This document shows positions 43,223 through 51,903 of a DNA stretch of 64,000 bases, in pieces. The position numbers were made by a program, and so were the translations under genes. The DNA comes from Nonomuraea africana (lineage in GTDB: Bacteria > Actinomycetota > Actinomycetes > Streptosporangiales > Streptosporangiaceae), in assembly GCF_014873535.1 (NCBI RefSeq), contig NZ_JADBEF010000001.1, positions 186,001-250,000 on the forward strand, given 5' to 3'. Numbering within the stretch: position 1 is the first letter of the stretch; every line of letters begins with the position of its first letter. The notes below the pieces were generated by a model that worked only from the letters and a program-made list of their open reading frames with translations, did no database searches and was not told where the DNA came from.

Positions 43223-44563
43223 TTACAGCGGGCGGATGTTGTGGTTCCTGGAGAACAGGTTGCCGGGATCGTATTGACGCTTGACCGCCGCCAGCCGCTG
43301 GTACGTGCGCGGCGGATAGATCGCGGCGACGTCCTCCTCGGTAGCGGAGGCGAGGAAGTTGGCGTAGGCACCGCTGACATGAGGCGCGAGTCTGACCCAG
43401 ATCGCTTCCAGGGCCGGACGAGCAGTCTCGATGGCCGGCGGCGGGCCCACGGTGGTGGTCACGAACATCAGCTCCGCCTGGCGGTGCGCGTAGGCGGTGG
43501 CGTCGTCGGGAAGCCTCGACACCGCGCCGCCCACACTGCGGACGGAGATCTTCGGCGCGGACGCCGATGCCCCGACCTCGGAAAGGATCCGGAGAACCCC
43601 GGGCACCGATGCGGTGTCGACGAACGCGCTTCTGGTGACCAACTGGATGCCGGGCGGCGGCGGCGCGAAGTCCACGAGCACGTCCGCGTACGGCTTGAAC
43701 ACGACATCGTCGCCGACCACCGTACCGAGCCGACGGATCGGATCGAGGACCCGGGCGGCGAGCTCAGGGTCATCGCCGTCGAAGGCGACCTGGATCTCGA
43801 CGGGTGCATCGGATCCGCCAGCGAAGGGATTGGCGAGGTCCACGATGGAGGTGAGCTCTTCGGGCGCGGAGCGCAGGTAATCCGCCCAGCCCTGGAGCAC
43901 GGTGGCCGCCTCCGAGGCGGGGAAGGTGATCGTGCCGAAGAAGACGTCCGTCGTCGGGTGCGCGACGAACTCGAAGGCGGTCACGATCCCGAAATTGCCG
44001 CCCCCGCCGCGAAGCGCCCAGAACAGCTCCGGGTTCTCGGCCGCGCTTGCCCGCAGCAACTCGCCGTTGGCGGTGACCACCTCCGCGGCGACCACGTTGT
44101 CCAGGGCCAGGCCATACTTCCTGACCTTCCACCCGATGCCGCCGGTCAACGTCAGCCCGCCGACACCGACGGTCCTGGTATCGCCCGCCGAGATCGCCAG
44201 GCCATGCGGAGCCAGCGCGTCGGCGACCTGACCCCAGGTGGCGCCGCCGCCGATCCGCACCAGGTGACGTTCCTTGTCGATGATCTCCACGCTCGCGAGC
44301 TCGCCGAGGTCGAGTACGACGCCGCCGTCGTTGGTGCCGAAGCCCGCGAAGCCATGGCCGCCGCCTCGCACGGACAGCACCAGCCCCGTGCTGACGGCGA
44401 ACCTGACACCGGCCTGCACGTCCGCGACGCTCGCGGGCCGCAGGACATAGGCTGGACTACCAGAAACCAGCATCGAACGGCTGGCCGATTCGTAGCCGGC
44501 CGAGCCCGGTTCGATGATGTCCCCGCGGAAGTCACGGCGAGGGGATTCAAACGCTGAACTCAT
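43223..44563 (-). CDS. FAD-binding oxidoreductase, berberine-bridge-enzyme type
   Basis: 446 residues. The PCMH FAD domain includes RGGGHG with His70, the usual site of covalent 8-alpha-histidyl FAD. GGGATWGQVADAL and ALRGGGGNFGIVTAFEF follow. The C-terminal BBE motif YPPRTYQRLAAVKRQYDPGN ends in SRNHNI. Such enzymes oxidise alcohols, sugars or alkaloid-like substrates using O2. No secretion signal is seen. It lies 146 bp after the DoxX gene in the same orientation and ahead of the SDR, so both oxidoreductases may serve one pathway under the upstream sigma factor. Confidence 0.92.
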   Translation of the reverse strand: MSSAFESPRRDFRGDIIEPGSAGYESASRSMLVSGSPAYVLRPASVADVQAGVRFAVSTGLVLSVRGGGHGFAGFGTNDGGVVLDLGELASVEIIDKERHLVRIGGGATWGQVADALAPHGLAISAGDTRTVGVGGLTLTGGIGWKVRKYGLALDNVVAAEVVTANGELLRASAAENPELFWALRGGGGNFGIVTAFEFVAHPTTDVFFGTITFPASEAATVLQGWADYLRSAPEELTSIVDLANPFAGGSDAPVEIQVAFDGDDPELAARVLDPIRRLGTVVGDDVVFKPYADVLVDFAPPPPGIQLVTRSAFVDTASVPGVLRILSEVGASASAPKISVRSVGGAVSRLPDDATAYAHRQAELMFVTTTVGPPPAIETARPALEAIWVRLAPHVSGAYANFLASATEEDVAAIYPPRTYQRLAAVKRQYDPGNLFSRNHNIRPL

Positions 44564-44708
44564 GATGTTCCCTTCACAGGATCAGTTGGTCCTGCCGGCG
44601 AAGATGCCGGGTTCAAAGAAGCGCACGGGTTGCTGACGGCGTCGGCGCAGGCCATGCCGGACACCGGGGCGGTGAGCTCTGAGCAGTTCCTGAGGCAGGA
44701 GCGTGGCT

Positions 44709-45080
44709 CTACCAGGCGTAGGGGCCGAATCGGGCCCAGGCGACGAACGCCGCCAGCACGAACAAGACAGCCGTGACCGTGAGGCCGGAGGTCTCCTTGC
44801 GGCGGATGTGCATGGTCGCCGCAAGTGCCGTCAGGATCGCCAGTCCTGTCGCGGCGATCGGCGTCAGGATCGGTGCGATCCCGGTGGCGGCGGGTACGAT
44901 CAGGCCGAGCGCGCCGAGCAGTTCCGGCACGGCGATCAACCGCACCACCGCCTGGGGATAATGCCCCATCCACGGGTATTTCCTGGTCAGCTTGTCCCAG
45001 GGCTGGGAAGCCTTCTCCAAGCCGGACATGGCGAACATGACGGCCAGCAGGATCTGGAGAACCCACAGGAAGACGTTCAT
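44709..45080 (-). CDS. DoxX family membrane protein
   Basis: 123 residues from ATG 45080, overlapping the SnoaL stop by 4 nt (ATGA). It has four hydrophobic helices, starting WVLQILLAVMFAMSGLEK and including VPELLGALGLIVPAA, the DoxX/SURF4 signature. These proteins often accompany redox-stress genes. Translational coupling to the SnoaL-like gene indicates joint expression. Confidence 0.88.
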   Translation of the reverse strand: MNVFLWVLQILLAVMFAMSGLEKASQPWDKLTRKYPWMGHYPQAVVRLIAVPELLGALGLIVPAATGIAPILTPIAATGLAILTALAATMHIRRKETSGLTVTAVLFVLAAFVAWARFGPYAW

Positions 45081-45550
45081 CGCAGGTGGTCTCCCGTGGT
45101 CGCCTGGCGGTCCGGCTCGAGGTCGGTCATGCCCTTGCCGCTCTGGACGTCGAGCGGCACCGAGACCTGGTCGTGCGTGATCCACCAGCTGCCGTCGATC
45201 TTCCGGAAGCCGTAGGAGACCCTCACCCACATGCCGCTCGTGACCGGTCCGCCCTTCAGCGTGCCGCTGAGCCGGCCGAAGGCATGCCCGAAGGCCACCT
45301 CATCGCCCACGGTGAGTGTCAGGTCGCGGATCTCGTAGTTCACGCTCTCGAAAAGAGAGAACACCTTCGCCCAATTCTTGAGCTTCGCCTCAAGCCCCAC
45401 ATCCTGGAGCTGCGAATCGATGTCGAAGGACACGATGTCGGTGGCGTAAACCAGCTTCAATCCCTCGAGATCCCTGGCGCGGAGGCTTTCGATGATCTTG
45501 TCGATCTGCCCGCGGATCTCGGCCTCATCCATCTCGCGCTGCGTTGGCAT
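45077..45550 (-). CDS. SnoaL-like / NTF2-fold protein
   Basis: 157 residues: RGQIDKIIESLRARDLEGLK, VYATDIVSFDIDSQLQ, FGRLSGTLKGGPV and FRKIDGSWWITHDQVSVPLD. This is the cone-shaped NTF2 fold shared by ketosteroid isomerase-like and DUF4440 proteins. AAGGAGGGG lies just before ATG 45550. It is the first gene after the promoter-like block that follows the sigma gene, and is coupled to DoxX. Whether it is an enzyme or a binding protein is unclear. Confidence 0.88.
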   Translation of the reverse strand: MPTQREMDEAEIRGQIDKIIESLRARDLEGLKLVYATDIVSFDIDSQLQDVGLEAKLKNWAKVFSLFESVNYEIRDLTLTVGDEVAFGHAFGRLSGTLKGGPVTSGMWVRVSYGFRKIDGSWWITHDQVSVPLDVQSGKGMTDLEPDRQATTGDHLR

Positions 45551-45595
45551 CGCTACCCCTCCTTGATGGTGGAAGTTCGTCGCTTACATCCAGGC

Positions 45596-45622
45596 GACGA
45601 ACGAGGACCCTGCGGGGGGACA
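45596..45622 (-). promoter_or_regulatory. ECF-type promoter candidate between sigma factor and SnoaL gene
   Basis: Minus strand TGTCCC (45617-45622), 17 bp, CGTC (45596-45599). A perfect inverted repeat GTTCGTCGC/GCGACGAAC (45575-45602, 10-nt spacer) covers the -10. The SnoaL start is 46 bp downstream. TGTC...CGTC resembles promoters described for ECF41/ECF42-type sigma factors. Confidence 0.6.
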
Positions 45623-45629
45623 ACCCGGA

Positions 45630-46790
45630 TCAGAGATTTTCGAGCCGCTGGTTCAGGAATCGCCGCTCGGGCGTCGAGGTAGCCAGTTCCAGCGCCTTGC
45701 CGTACGCCGCTCTGGCCTCGTCCGTTCGGCCGAGCCGCCGCAGCAGCTCGGCGCGGGTGGAGTGGAAGTAGAGGTAGTCGTGCAGGTCAAGGGTGTCGAC
45801 AGCGCGCAGCGCGGCGGCAGGGTCGCCGGCCTGGGCGAGCGCCGCCGCGCGGTTGAGCTCGACCACCGGCGAACCAGTGAGTTCCACCAGACGCCGGTAC
45901 ATCTCGGCGATCTGTCGCCAGTTGATTCGCTCGTGGGTCTGCAGGGATGCGATCACGGCCTGGACGACGTAGGCGCCGCGCCCGCCGAGCACGAGCGCCT
46001 GATCGAGCACCGCCCGTCCGTCTTCGATCTGGCGCATGTCCCAGAGCGAGCGGTCCTGATCGTCGAGCAGCACGAGATCTTCGCCGGAGAACCGGGCCCG
46101 CCGCCGGGCGTGGTGGATCATCATCAGCGCGAGCAGCCCGTGCGCCTCGGGTTCGTCCGGCAGGAGCCTGATGAGCAATCGGCCCAGGCGGATGGCCTCG
46201 GCACCGAGATCGACGCGGCCGCTGTAGCCCTCGTTGTAGATCAGGTAGATGACGGTCAGCACCGCGTCGAGGCGCTCGGGAAGCTGGCGGGCATCGGGTA
46301 CCGCGAACGGCATCCCGGCTGCCTTGATTTTGCTCTTGGCTCGGGACAAGCGGCGTTTCATGGTCTCCTCGGAGACCAGGAACGCCCTGGCGATCTCGGC
46401 GATCTGCAGGCCGCCAAGGGCGCGCAGGGTGAGTGCCACCTGTCCTTCCAGCGGCAGCGCGGGATGGCAACACATGTAGATCAGCTCGAGCCGTTCGTCC
46501 TTGATCACGCTTTCGTCGAGCTCGTCCATGACGGCCTCCGGCACGGGCAGCAGGGGAATCTTCTCCGCCAGGGTTCGCTCGCGGCGGATCCGGTCGATCG
46601 CCCGGTTGCGAGCCGTGGTCACCAGCCACGCGCCCGGGTTGGGCGGCATGCCCGATACGGGCCAGCGCTCCGCCGCGATCGCGAACGCCTCCTGCGCGGC
46701 TTCCTCGGCCTTGTCGAAATCCCCGAGATAGCTGACCAGCGAGGCCAGCACCTTGCCCCATTCGTCCCGGAAAACCGCGTCGAGCGGCAT
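45630..46790 (-). CDS. ECF RNA polymerase sigma factor with C-terminal extension (ECF42/SigI-like)
   Basis: 386 residues from ATG 46790, whose A is the last base of the DGPF stop (TGATG). Region 2: GDFDKAEEAAQEAFAIAAER. Region 4: LQIAEIARAFLVSEETMKRR. DUF6596-like: VIYLIYNEGYSGRVDL. The TPR-like C-terminus ends ERRFLNQRLENL. It is the same type as the sigma factor at 26648 but not a close copy. The genes downstream on the same strand begin with a promoter-like block repeated before the SDR gene, suggesting that it directs a local regulon. Confidence 0.9.
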   Translation of the reverse strand: MPLDAVFRDEWGKVLASLVSYLGDFDKAEEAAQEAFAIAAERWPVSGMPPNPGAWLVTTARNRAIDRIRRERTLAEKIPLLPVPEAVMDELDESVIKDERLELIYMCCHPALPLEGQVALTLRALGGLQIAEIARAFLVSEETMKRRLSRAKSKIKAAGMPFAVPDARQLPERLDAVLTVIYLIYNEGYSGRVDLGAEAIRLGRLLIRLLPDEPEAHGLLALMMIHHARRRARFSGEDLVLLDDQDRSLWDMRQIEDGRAVLDQALVLGGRGAYVVQAVIASLQTHERINWRQIAEMYRRLVELTGSPVVELNRAAALAQAGDPAAALRAVDTLDLHDYLYFHSTRAELLRRLGRTDEARAAYGKALELATSTPERRFLNQRLENL

Positions 46791-47128
46791 CAGCGCTGCA
46801 CCAGCGGCCTGACCTCGACTACGGCACCGAGCCGGACAGCCGGGATGCGGGCCGCCAGGTCGAGCGCCTCCTGCAGGTCGGCCGCCTCGATCAGGCAGAG
46901 GCCGCCGAGGACCTCCTTGGTGTCGGCGAAGGGGCCGTCGGTCGTCAGCCTCCGGCCGTCGACGACCCGTACAGTGGTCGCCGTCTCGACGGGCTGCAGT
47001 TGCGCGCCGGCGCTGTAGCGAGCATCGTCGGCCAGCGCGAAATACTCCGCGTAGGCCTCCTCGCGCTCCACATCGGACAACGCCTCGTGAAAGCCCTGCT
47101 GAGTGTAGATCAAGAGGGCGTACTGCAT
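46790..47128 (-). CDS. YciI/DGPF family protein
   Basis: 112 residues: MQYALLIYTQQGFHEALSDV, TTVRVVDGRRLTTDGPFADT, KEVLGGLCLIEAADLQEALD. The classic DGPF motif is intact, unlike in the two homologues at 27889 and 28234. It overlaps the sigma factor start by one base, the standard ECF42 arrangement. Confidence 0.92.
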   Translation of the reverse strand: MQYALLIYTQQGFHEALSDVEREEAYAEYFALADDARYSAGAQLQPVETATTVRVVDGRRLTTDGPFADTKEVLGGLCLIEAADLQEALDLAARIPAVRLGAVVEVRPLVQR

Positions 47129-47210
47129 CGCGACCTCCGGGGTTATGGGTCTGCACGTGCGCGACGAGCGGGCATACGTACCTGGGACGCTGTCGGAATA
47201 TCCGGCAATT

Positions 47211-47405
47211 TCAGGACACCCGAAATCCTAGCTCCTGGGCCAGGGCCGAAGCGTTCTCGACCGGTGAGACAGTCACACCGCTGGGACGGACGGGCAGTTG
47301 AGGGCGCCGGGAGCGGCGGGACCACATCCGCACCAGTGCACGCAGCGCCCCGCTCATCGCCCCCGCCTTCGCCAGCAGCCACCCCGGGGATGCCGGGCGT
47401 GTCAA
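47211..47405 (-). CDS. Short unknown frame cut off by the IS3 element
   Basis: About 64 codons ending SPVENASALAQELGFRVS, with an arginine-rich middle (RMWSRRSRRPQLPVRP). The frame begins 2 bp from the IS border, so its 5' part may have been removed by the insertion. No family is recognised and it may not be expressed. Confidence 0.25.
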   Translation of the reverse strand: MTRPASPGWLLAKAGAMSGALRALVRMWSRRSRRPQLPVRPSGVTVSPVENASALAQELGFRVS

Positions 47406-47406
47406 T

Positions 47407-48679
47407 CCCCTGAAATCGTGGAGACTTGGTTATGCGGCGACGGTCTCCTGAAGCCTCTCCCTGGCCGCTATACGAGCGGTCATGATCTGCTGTTCGTAGA
47501 CGATCGGGGGGAGCCCGTCAGCGGCGCTGTGTCGGCGGCGGGCGTTGTAGAAGTCGGCGATCCACGTCGCGATCTTCAGACGGGCTTCGGCCCGGGTGTG
47601 GAAGCGGTGCCGGCGGACGTATTCGATCTTAAGGGTGGAGTTGAATGCCTCAGCGGCGGCGTTGTCGAGCGCGCAGCCGACCCGGCCCATCGACTGGATG
47701 ACGCCCCAGTGCCGGCACGCGGCCTGGAAGCGGGCGGCGGTGTATTCGCTGCCGCGGTCGGTGTGGAAGATCACCCCGTCGACGTTCCCGCCGCGGGTGA
47801 CGGCGGCCATCTGCAGGGAGGCGATGGTCAACGCCGCGTCGTGATGCTCCGACATCGCGTAGCCGAGCATCCTGCGGGAGAACAGATCCTCGACGGTGGC
47901 CAGGTACAGTGTGCTCGTCCGTGACGATCTCGGTCACATCGCCGCACCACAGCACGTCCGGTGCGATCGCGGTGAACGTGCGCCGTACCAGGTCGGTGGC
48001 GGCGGGCCGTTTGCCCTGCCGGGTCAGCGACCGGCGTTTCTTCGGCGCTCTGCCGGCTAAGCCAAGCTCGGCCATGCGCCTGGCGACGGTGTTCTCCGAG
48101 ATCCGCCATCCTGTTCGTGCAGGTCACGGGTGATGCGTGGGCTGCCGTAGGTGCCGCCCGAGGCGGTGAACTTCGCCTCGATCACCGCGTCCAGATCCGC
48201 GCGGCGCTGCTGACGGGCCGTCGGCGCCCGATCGCGCCACTTGTAGTACCACACCTGCGAGACGCCCAAGGCCCGGCAGGTCAACGCGTGGGGCACGCCG
48301 TAGTCGGTCTTCTGGGAGCTGATGAAGGCCGCCACGTCTACCGGCCCATCGCCTCTCGAACCCACAAGACCACCGAGCGTTTGAGGACATCCCGCTCCAT
48401 CTCCAGCTCGGCGCGTTCCTTGGCCCATTCGGTCCGCTGCCTGCGCAGTCTGGCGAGTTCCTCCCGCTCGGATTCGGCCAGCTCCCTGGGTCTCCCCGGC
48501 CCGCCCGCCGCACCCGGCGTGCGCGTCTCCACGCACCGGGCGCTCCACGTGCCTTGCCCGTTGGTCAGCCGCCGGTGGCGGCTGCCGGTGTCGGGGTCCA
48601 CGGGGTCGCGATGTTGCCAACGTTCGCTCACAGCGATCGTAATTATGTAAGTAGTCCTTGGGAGTGACCCTCTCAGGGG
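47407..48679 (-). mobile_element. IS3-family insertion sequence, degenerate
   Basis: Bounded by short inverted ends CCCCTGA (47407) and TCAGGGG (48673-48679); only 7 bp match, so the borders are tentative. No target duplication was found. It contains the frameshifted OrfAB transposase. Its right end lies 39 bp from the start of the histidine kinase gene at 48718. Confidence 0.5.
47430..48631 (-). pseudogene. IS3-family transposase OrfA/OrfB, frameshifted
   Basis: The OrfA part (ESEREELARLRRQRTEWAKE, RAELEMERDVLKRSVVLWV) is at 48338-48631. OrfB starts VDVAAFISSQKTDYGVPHAL and has a HTH_21 region with ASGGTYGSPRITRDLHEQ. It shifts frame near 48115, continues LGLAGRAPKKRRSLTRQGKR and PDVLWCGDVTEIVTDEHT, shifts again near 47925, then reads DLFSRRMLGYAMSEHHDAAL, FHTDRGSEYTA and ALDNAAAEAFNSTLKIE. 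The D-D-E residues are identifiable but split over frames, so no active OrfAB is expected without corrections. Confidence 0.8.
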
Positions 48680-48705
48680 TGATGCGATCCAGGTCAGACA
48701 GCTCG

Positions 48706-48711
48706 TAGGCT
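48706..48711 (+). promoter_or_regulatory. Candidate -10 (TAGGCT) for a leaderless kinase transcript
   Basis: TAGGCT, six bases, then GTG 48718. The IS3 border is about 27 bp upstream, so any -35 would lie at or inside the IS junction. Confidence 0.35.
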
Positions 48712-48717
48712 GGTCCG

Positions 48718-50013
48718 GTGATCTCGGCCGTCTTGAACGCCCTCTGGGACACGCTGGCCCGGGGCGACGCGGACCCGCCGACTCCTCGCTCCCCCCGCCT
48801 GCGCTGGCCCATGCCCCGGTGGGCGGGGCCGCTGCCCTTCCGGACGATCGACGTGGTCCGGGTCGGGGACCTCGTCCTGGCCGGTCTCTTCTTCGGCTCG
48901 ACGCTCTCGGAGTTCCTCAGCGCCAACGAGCTGCTCTGGGCCACCCGCCCGCTGGTGGGGTTGGAGGTGCCCCCCCTGCTGGTCTACGTGGCCGCTCTGG
49001 CCTTCTCCGTGCCGCTGGCCCTGCGCGACCGATGGCCGCTGGCGGCCTGGCGGACCGCCGCACTGTCCTACCCGTTCGCGATCTACGTCACGACGCGGCT
49101 CAACCCCGACGATCTGCCGTACTCCACCCCGGCGGCGATCACCTATCTGCTCGTGCTCTACGCCGTGGGCCTCCGCGCGAAACCCGCGGTCTCCCTGGTC
49201 GTGTGGTTCCTCACCGTCCTCACCCTGTGGGTGGGCAACCCCGACACGGGCGTGGTGATCGAGATGATCGTCGTGACCGTCGCAGTCCTGTTCGGCTACA
49301 ACGTGCGCGTACGGCGCAGCGCCACGGCCAAGCTGGTGGAGGGGGAGCGGCGCACCGAGCTCGCCGAGGGGGCGCAGGCCGTGCTCGCCGAGCGGACGCG
49401 CATCGCCCGCGAGCTGCACGACGTGGTCGCCCACCACATGTCGGTGGTCGCGATCCAGGCCGAGGCCGTCCCGCTGGAGGCGCGGGGCGACCCCGAGCTG
49501 CTGGAGAAGGGCCTGGCGCAGATCCGAGGGCTGTCACTGGAGGCGATGGCGGAGCTGCGGCAGGTGCTGGGCGTCCTGCGTGATGAGGAGGGTCGCACCG
49601 ACACCGCGCCGCAACCCGGCCTGGACCGGCTGGAGGACCTGGTCGCGACCACCCGCGCGGCCGGGATCGCGGTCACGGTCAAGCGCTCGGGCCCACTGGA
49701 GGGACTGCCCTCGGCGGTGGAGCTGGCGGTCTACCGGATCACCCAGGAGTCGCTGAGCAACGCGATGCGGCACGCGCCGGGTTCGGCCGTAGCGGTGGAG
49801 ATCACGCGGACCGCCCAGGAGGTACGGCTGCGCGTCGTGAACGGGCCGGGCGGCGCGTCCCCGGGACCCACGGGGGCCGGGCACGGCCTGCTCGGCATGC
49901 GCGAACGCGCCACCCTGCTGGGCGGCACGCTGGAGGCGGGACCGCTGGCGGGCGGCGGGTTCGAGGTGCGGGCGGTCCTGCCCGTGCCGGACGAGGGAGA
50001 GGTGCGATCGTGA
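48718..50013 (+). CDS. NarL-type sensor histidine kinase (first of two in the operon)
   Basis: 431 residues. A membrane region of about five helices (about 45-195) precedes a HisKA_3 domain with phospho-acceptor His234 (RIARELHDVVAHHMS). The HATPase carries the N-box QESLSNAMRHA and the G-box GHGLLGMRERATLLGG. The GTG start may be leaderless. The stop overlaps the response regulator's start by 4 nt. No extracellular sensor domain is seen, so the input may come from within the membrane. Confidence 0.92.
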   Translation: MISAVLNALWDTLARGDADPPTPRSPRLRWPMPRWAGPLPFRTIDVVRVGDLVLAGLFFGSTLSEFLSANELLWATRPLVGLEVPPLLVYVAALAFSVPLALRDRWPLAAWRTAALSYPFAIYVTTRLNPDDLPYSTPAAITYLLVLYAVGLRAKPAVSLVVWFLTVLTLWVGNPDTGVVIEMIVVTVAVLFGYNVRVRRSATAKLVEGERRTELAEGAQAVLAERTRIARELHDVVAHHMSVVAIQAEAVPLEARGDPELLEKGLAQIRGLSLEAMAELRQVLGVLRDEEGRTDTAPQPGLDRLEDLVATTRAAGIAVTVKRSGPLEGLPSAVELAVYRITQESLSNAMRHAPGSAVAVEITRTAQEVRLRVVNGPGGASPGPTGAGHGLLGMRERATLLGGTLEAGPLAGGGFEVRAVLPVPDEGEVRS

Positions 50014-50669
50014 TCCGGGCGCTCATCGCGGACGATCAGGGGATGGTGCGGACCGGGTTCACGGTGTTCCTGAGCAGCCAGCCGGACATCGAGGTGATCG
50101 GGGAGGCGGCGAACGGACGGGAGGCCGTCGAGCGGGCGGCGCTGCTGAAGCCGGACGTGATCCTCATGGACGTGCGGATGCCGGAGACGGACGGCCTGCA
50201 AGCGACCCGCCAGATCCTGACTTCTGGCGATTTTTTACCAAAAATCTTGATCTTGACCACTTTCGATCTGGACGACTACGTCTACGAGGCGTTGCGGGCC
50301 GGGGCGAGCGGGTTCCTGCTCAAGGACGCCTCCGCCCTGCAGCTCGCCGAAGCCGTCCGGGTGGTCGCGGCGGGTGAGGCGTTGATCGCCCCGGCGATCA
50401 CCAAGCGGCTCATCACCGAGTTCGCCCGGCTGGGCGGCCCCCGCGCGCCGACGGTGCGGCGGCTGGCCGAGCTGACCGAGCGGGAGACCGAGGTGCTGAC
50501 GCTGATCGCGCAGGGCCTGTCCAACCAGGAGATCGCCACCCGGCTCATCGTCTCGGAGCAGACCGTCAAGACGCACGTGGGCCGGGTGCTGGGCAAACTC
50601 GACCTGCGCGACCGCGCCCAGGCGATCGTCTACGCCTACGAGACCGGACTGGTGCGGCCGGGTGAGTGA
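50010..50669 (+). CDS. NarL/LuxR-type response regulator
   Basis: 219 residues. The receiver has acidic pocket ADDQ (Asp8, Asp9), phospho-acceptor Asp54 (ILMDVRMPETDG) and Lys in FLLKDAS. The C-terminal LuxR HTH is LTERETEVLTLIAQGLSNQE then VKTHVGRVL. It overlaps a kinase gene on each side (4 nt upstream, 8 nt downstream) and is the only regulator for both. Confidence 0.94.
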   Translation: MIRALIADDQGMVRTGFTVFLSSQPDIEVIGEAANGREAVERAALLKPDVILMDVRMPETDGLQATRQILTSGDFLPKILILTTFDLDDYVYEALRAGASGFLLKDASALQLAEAVRVVAAGEALIAPAITKRLITEFARLGGPRAPTVRRLAELTERETEVLTLIAQGLSNQEIATRLIVSEQTVKTHVGRVLGKLDLRDRAQAIVYAYETGLVRPGE

Positions 50670-51807
50670 GTCCCGCTGGCATGTGTCGCCGCTGATGCTT
50701 CAGCTCATCGACGTGGCCGTGGCCGTGACGCTGTTCTTCGTCGCCCTGGACGGGCTGATGGACGCCCAGGCCCAGAACTACCTGCGATCTCCCCAGCCCT
50801 ACCTCGGCTGGCACCCCCAGGACAACGGGCTCCTGTCCCTGGCGGCCGCAGCCACGACCCTGCCTGTGATCCTCCGACGGCGTTGGCCGCTGCCCGCCTG
50901 GGCCCTCACGACACTCGGCCAGGTCTACTCCATGGGCCCGGTGCTCCACATTCAGGATTCCGGGCTCACGATCGGCGGCCTCGCCGCCTATCTGCTCTGC
51001 CTCTACACCGTGAGCGCCCGCCACGGCTGGACGGTGTCGATCGTCGTGGGGGCGGCGTCGACGGTGTGGGCCGCGGCGCATGCCGACGCTGACATCGTCC
51101 TGCCGCTCCTGGTGCCCGCGGTGGTCGCCGTTGGGCGGTTCGCGCAGGCGCGCCGCCGTACTCTGGCGCGGCTGGAGACCCAGGCCGAGCAGGCTCTGGC
51201 CGCGCAGGCGGTGGCGGAGGAGCGGTTGAGGATCGCCCGGGAGTTGCACGACGTGGTGGCCCACCACATGTCGGCGATCGCCATCCAGGCCGAGGCCGTG
51301 CGCATTCAGGCCGACGGCGACGCCGTGCTGCTGGCGGCCGGTCTGGCCGACGTGCGGGCGGTGTCGCTGGAGGCGCTGAGCGACATGCGGCAGATCGTCG
51401 GCGCCCTGCGTGAGGCGGCCCCGCCCGGCCTGGAGCGCCTGGCGGAGTTGGTGGAGTCCGCCCGCGCGGCCGGGCTCACGGTCGAGGTGTCGGGGCCGCC
51501 GGACGGGATCGCGGCCGAGACGGGAGCCGCCGCGTACCGGATCGTGCAGGAGGCGCTGAGCAACGCGATGCGGCACGCGCCGGGCTCGGCGGTGTCGGTG
51601 AAGGTGCGGCGGACGGACGCGGCCCTGCTCGTCCACGTGGCCAACCGGCCGCCCGCCCGTCCCCCGACCTCCGGCGGGGAGGGAGGTCACGGGCTGAAGG
51701 GCATGCGGGAGCGCGTCACGCTGCTCGGCGGCACGCTGGAGGCCGGTCCCACACCCGAGGGCGGCTTCGCGGTCACCGCCAGCCTGCCTGACCGCCGTAC
51801 CCCCTGA
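50662..51807 (+). CDS. NarL-type sensor histidine kinase (second of two in the operon)
   Basis: 381 residues from GTG 50662. It has about four to five N-terminal helices, HisKA_3 with His196 (RIARELHDVVAHHMS), an N-box QEALSNAMRHA and a G-box GHGLKGMRERVTLLGG. The same phospho-acceptor segment as the first kinase indicates duplication, but the membrane parts differ, suggesting a different input to the shared regulator. Confidence 0.92.
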   Translation: MSESRWHVSPLMLQLIDVAVAVTLFFVALDGLMDAQAQNYLRSPQPYLGWHPQDNGLLSLAAAATTLPVILRRRWPLPAWALTTLGQVYSMGPVLHIQDSGLTIGGLAAYLLCLYTVSARHGWTVSIVVGAASTVWAAAHADADIVLPLLVPAVVAVGRFAQARRRTLARLETQAEQALAAQAVAEERLRIARELHDVVAHHMSAIAIQAEAVRIQADGDAVLLAAGLADVRAVSLEALSDMRQIVGALREAAPPGLERLAELVESARAAGLTVEVSGPPDGIAAETGAAAYRIVQEALSNAMRHAPGSAVSVKVRRTDAALLVHVANRPPARPPTSGGEGGHGLKGMRERVTLLGGTLEAGPTPEGGFAVTASLPDRRTP

Positions 51808-51903
51808 GAGTGACGCGCGAAGACCACTCCATCCGGCGACGCGGACGACCAGGCCTGATTCGTAGCTTCAGGTCCCTCATCCACAGAGGGACAGGAGGAT
51901 CCG

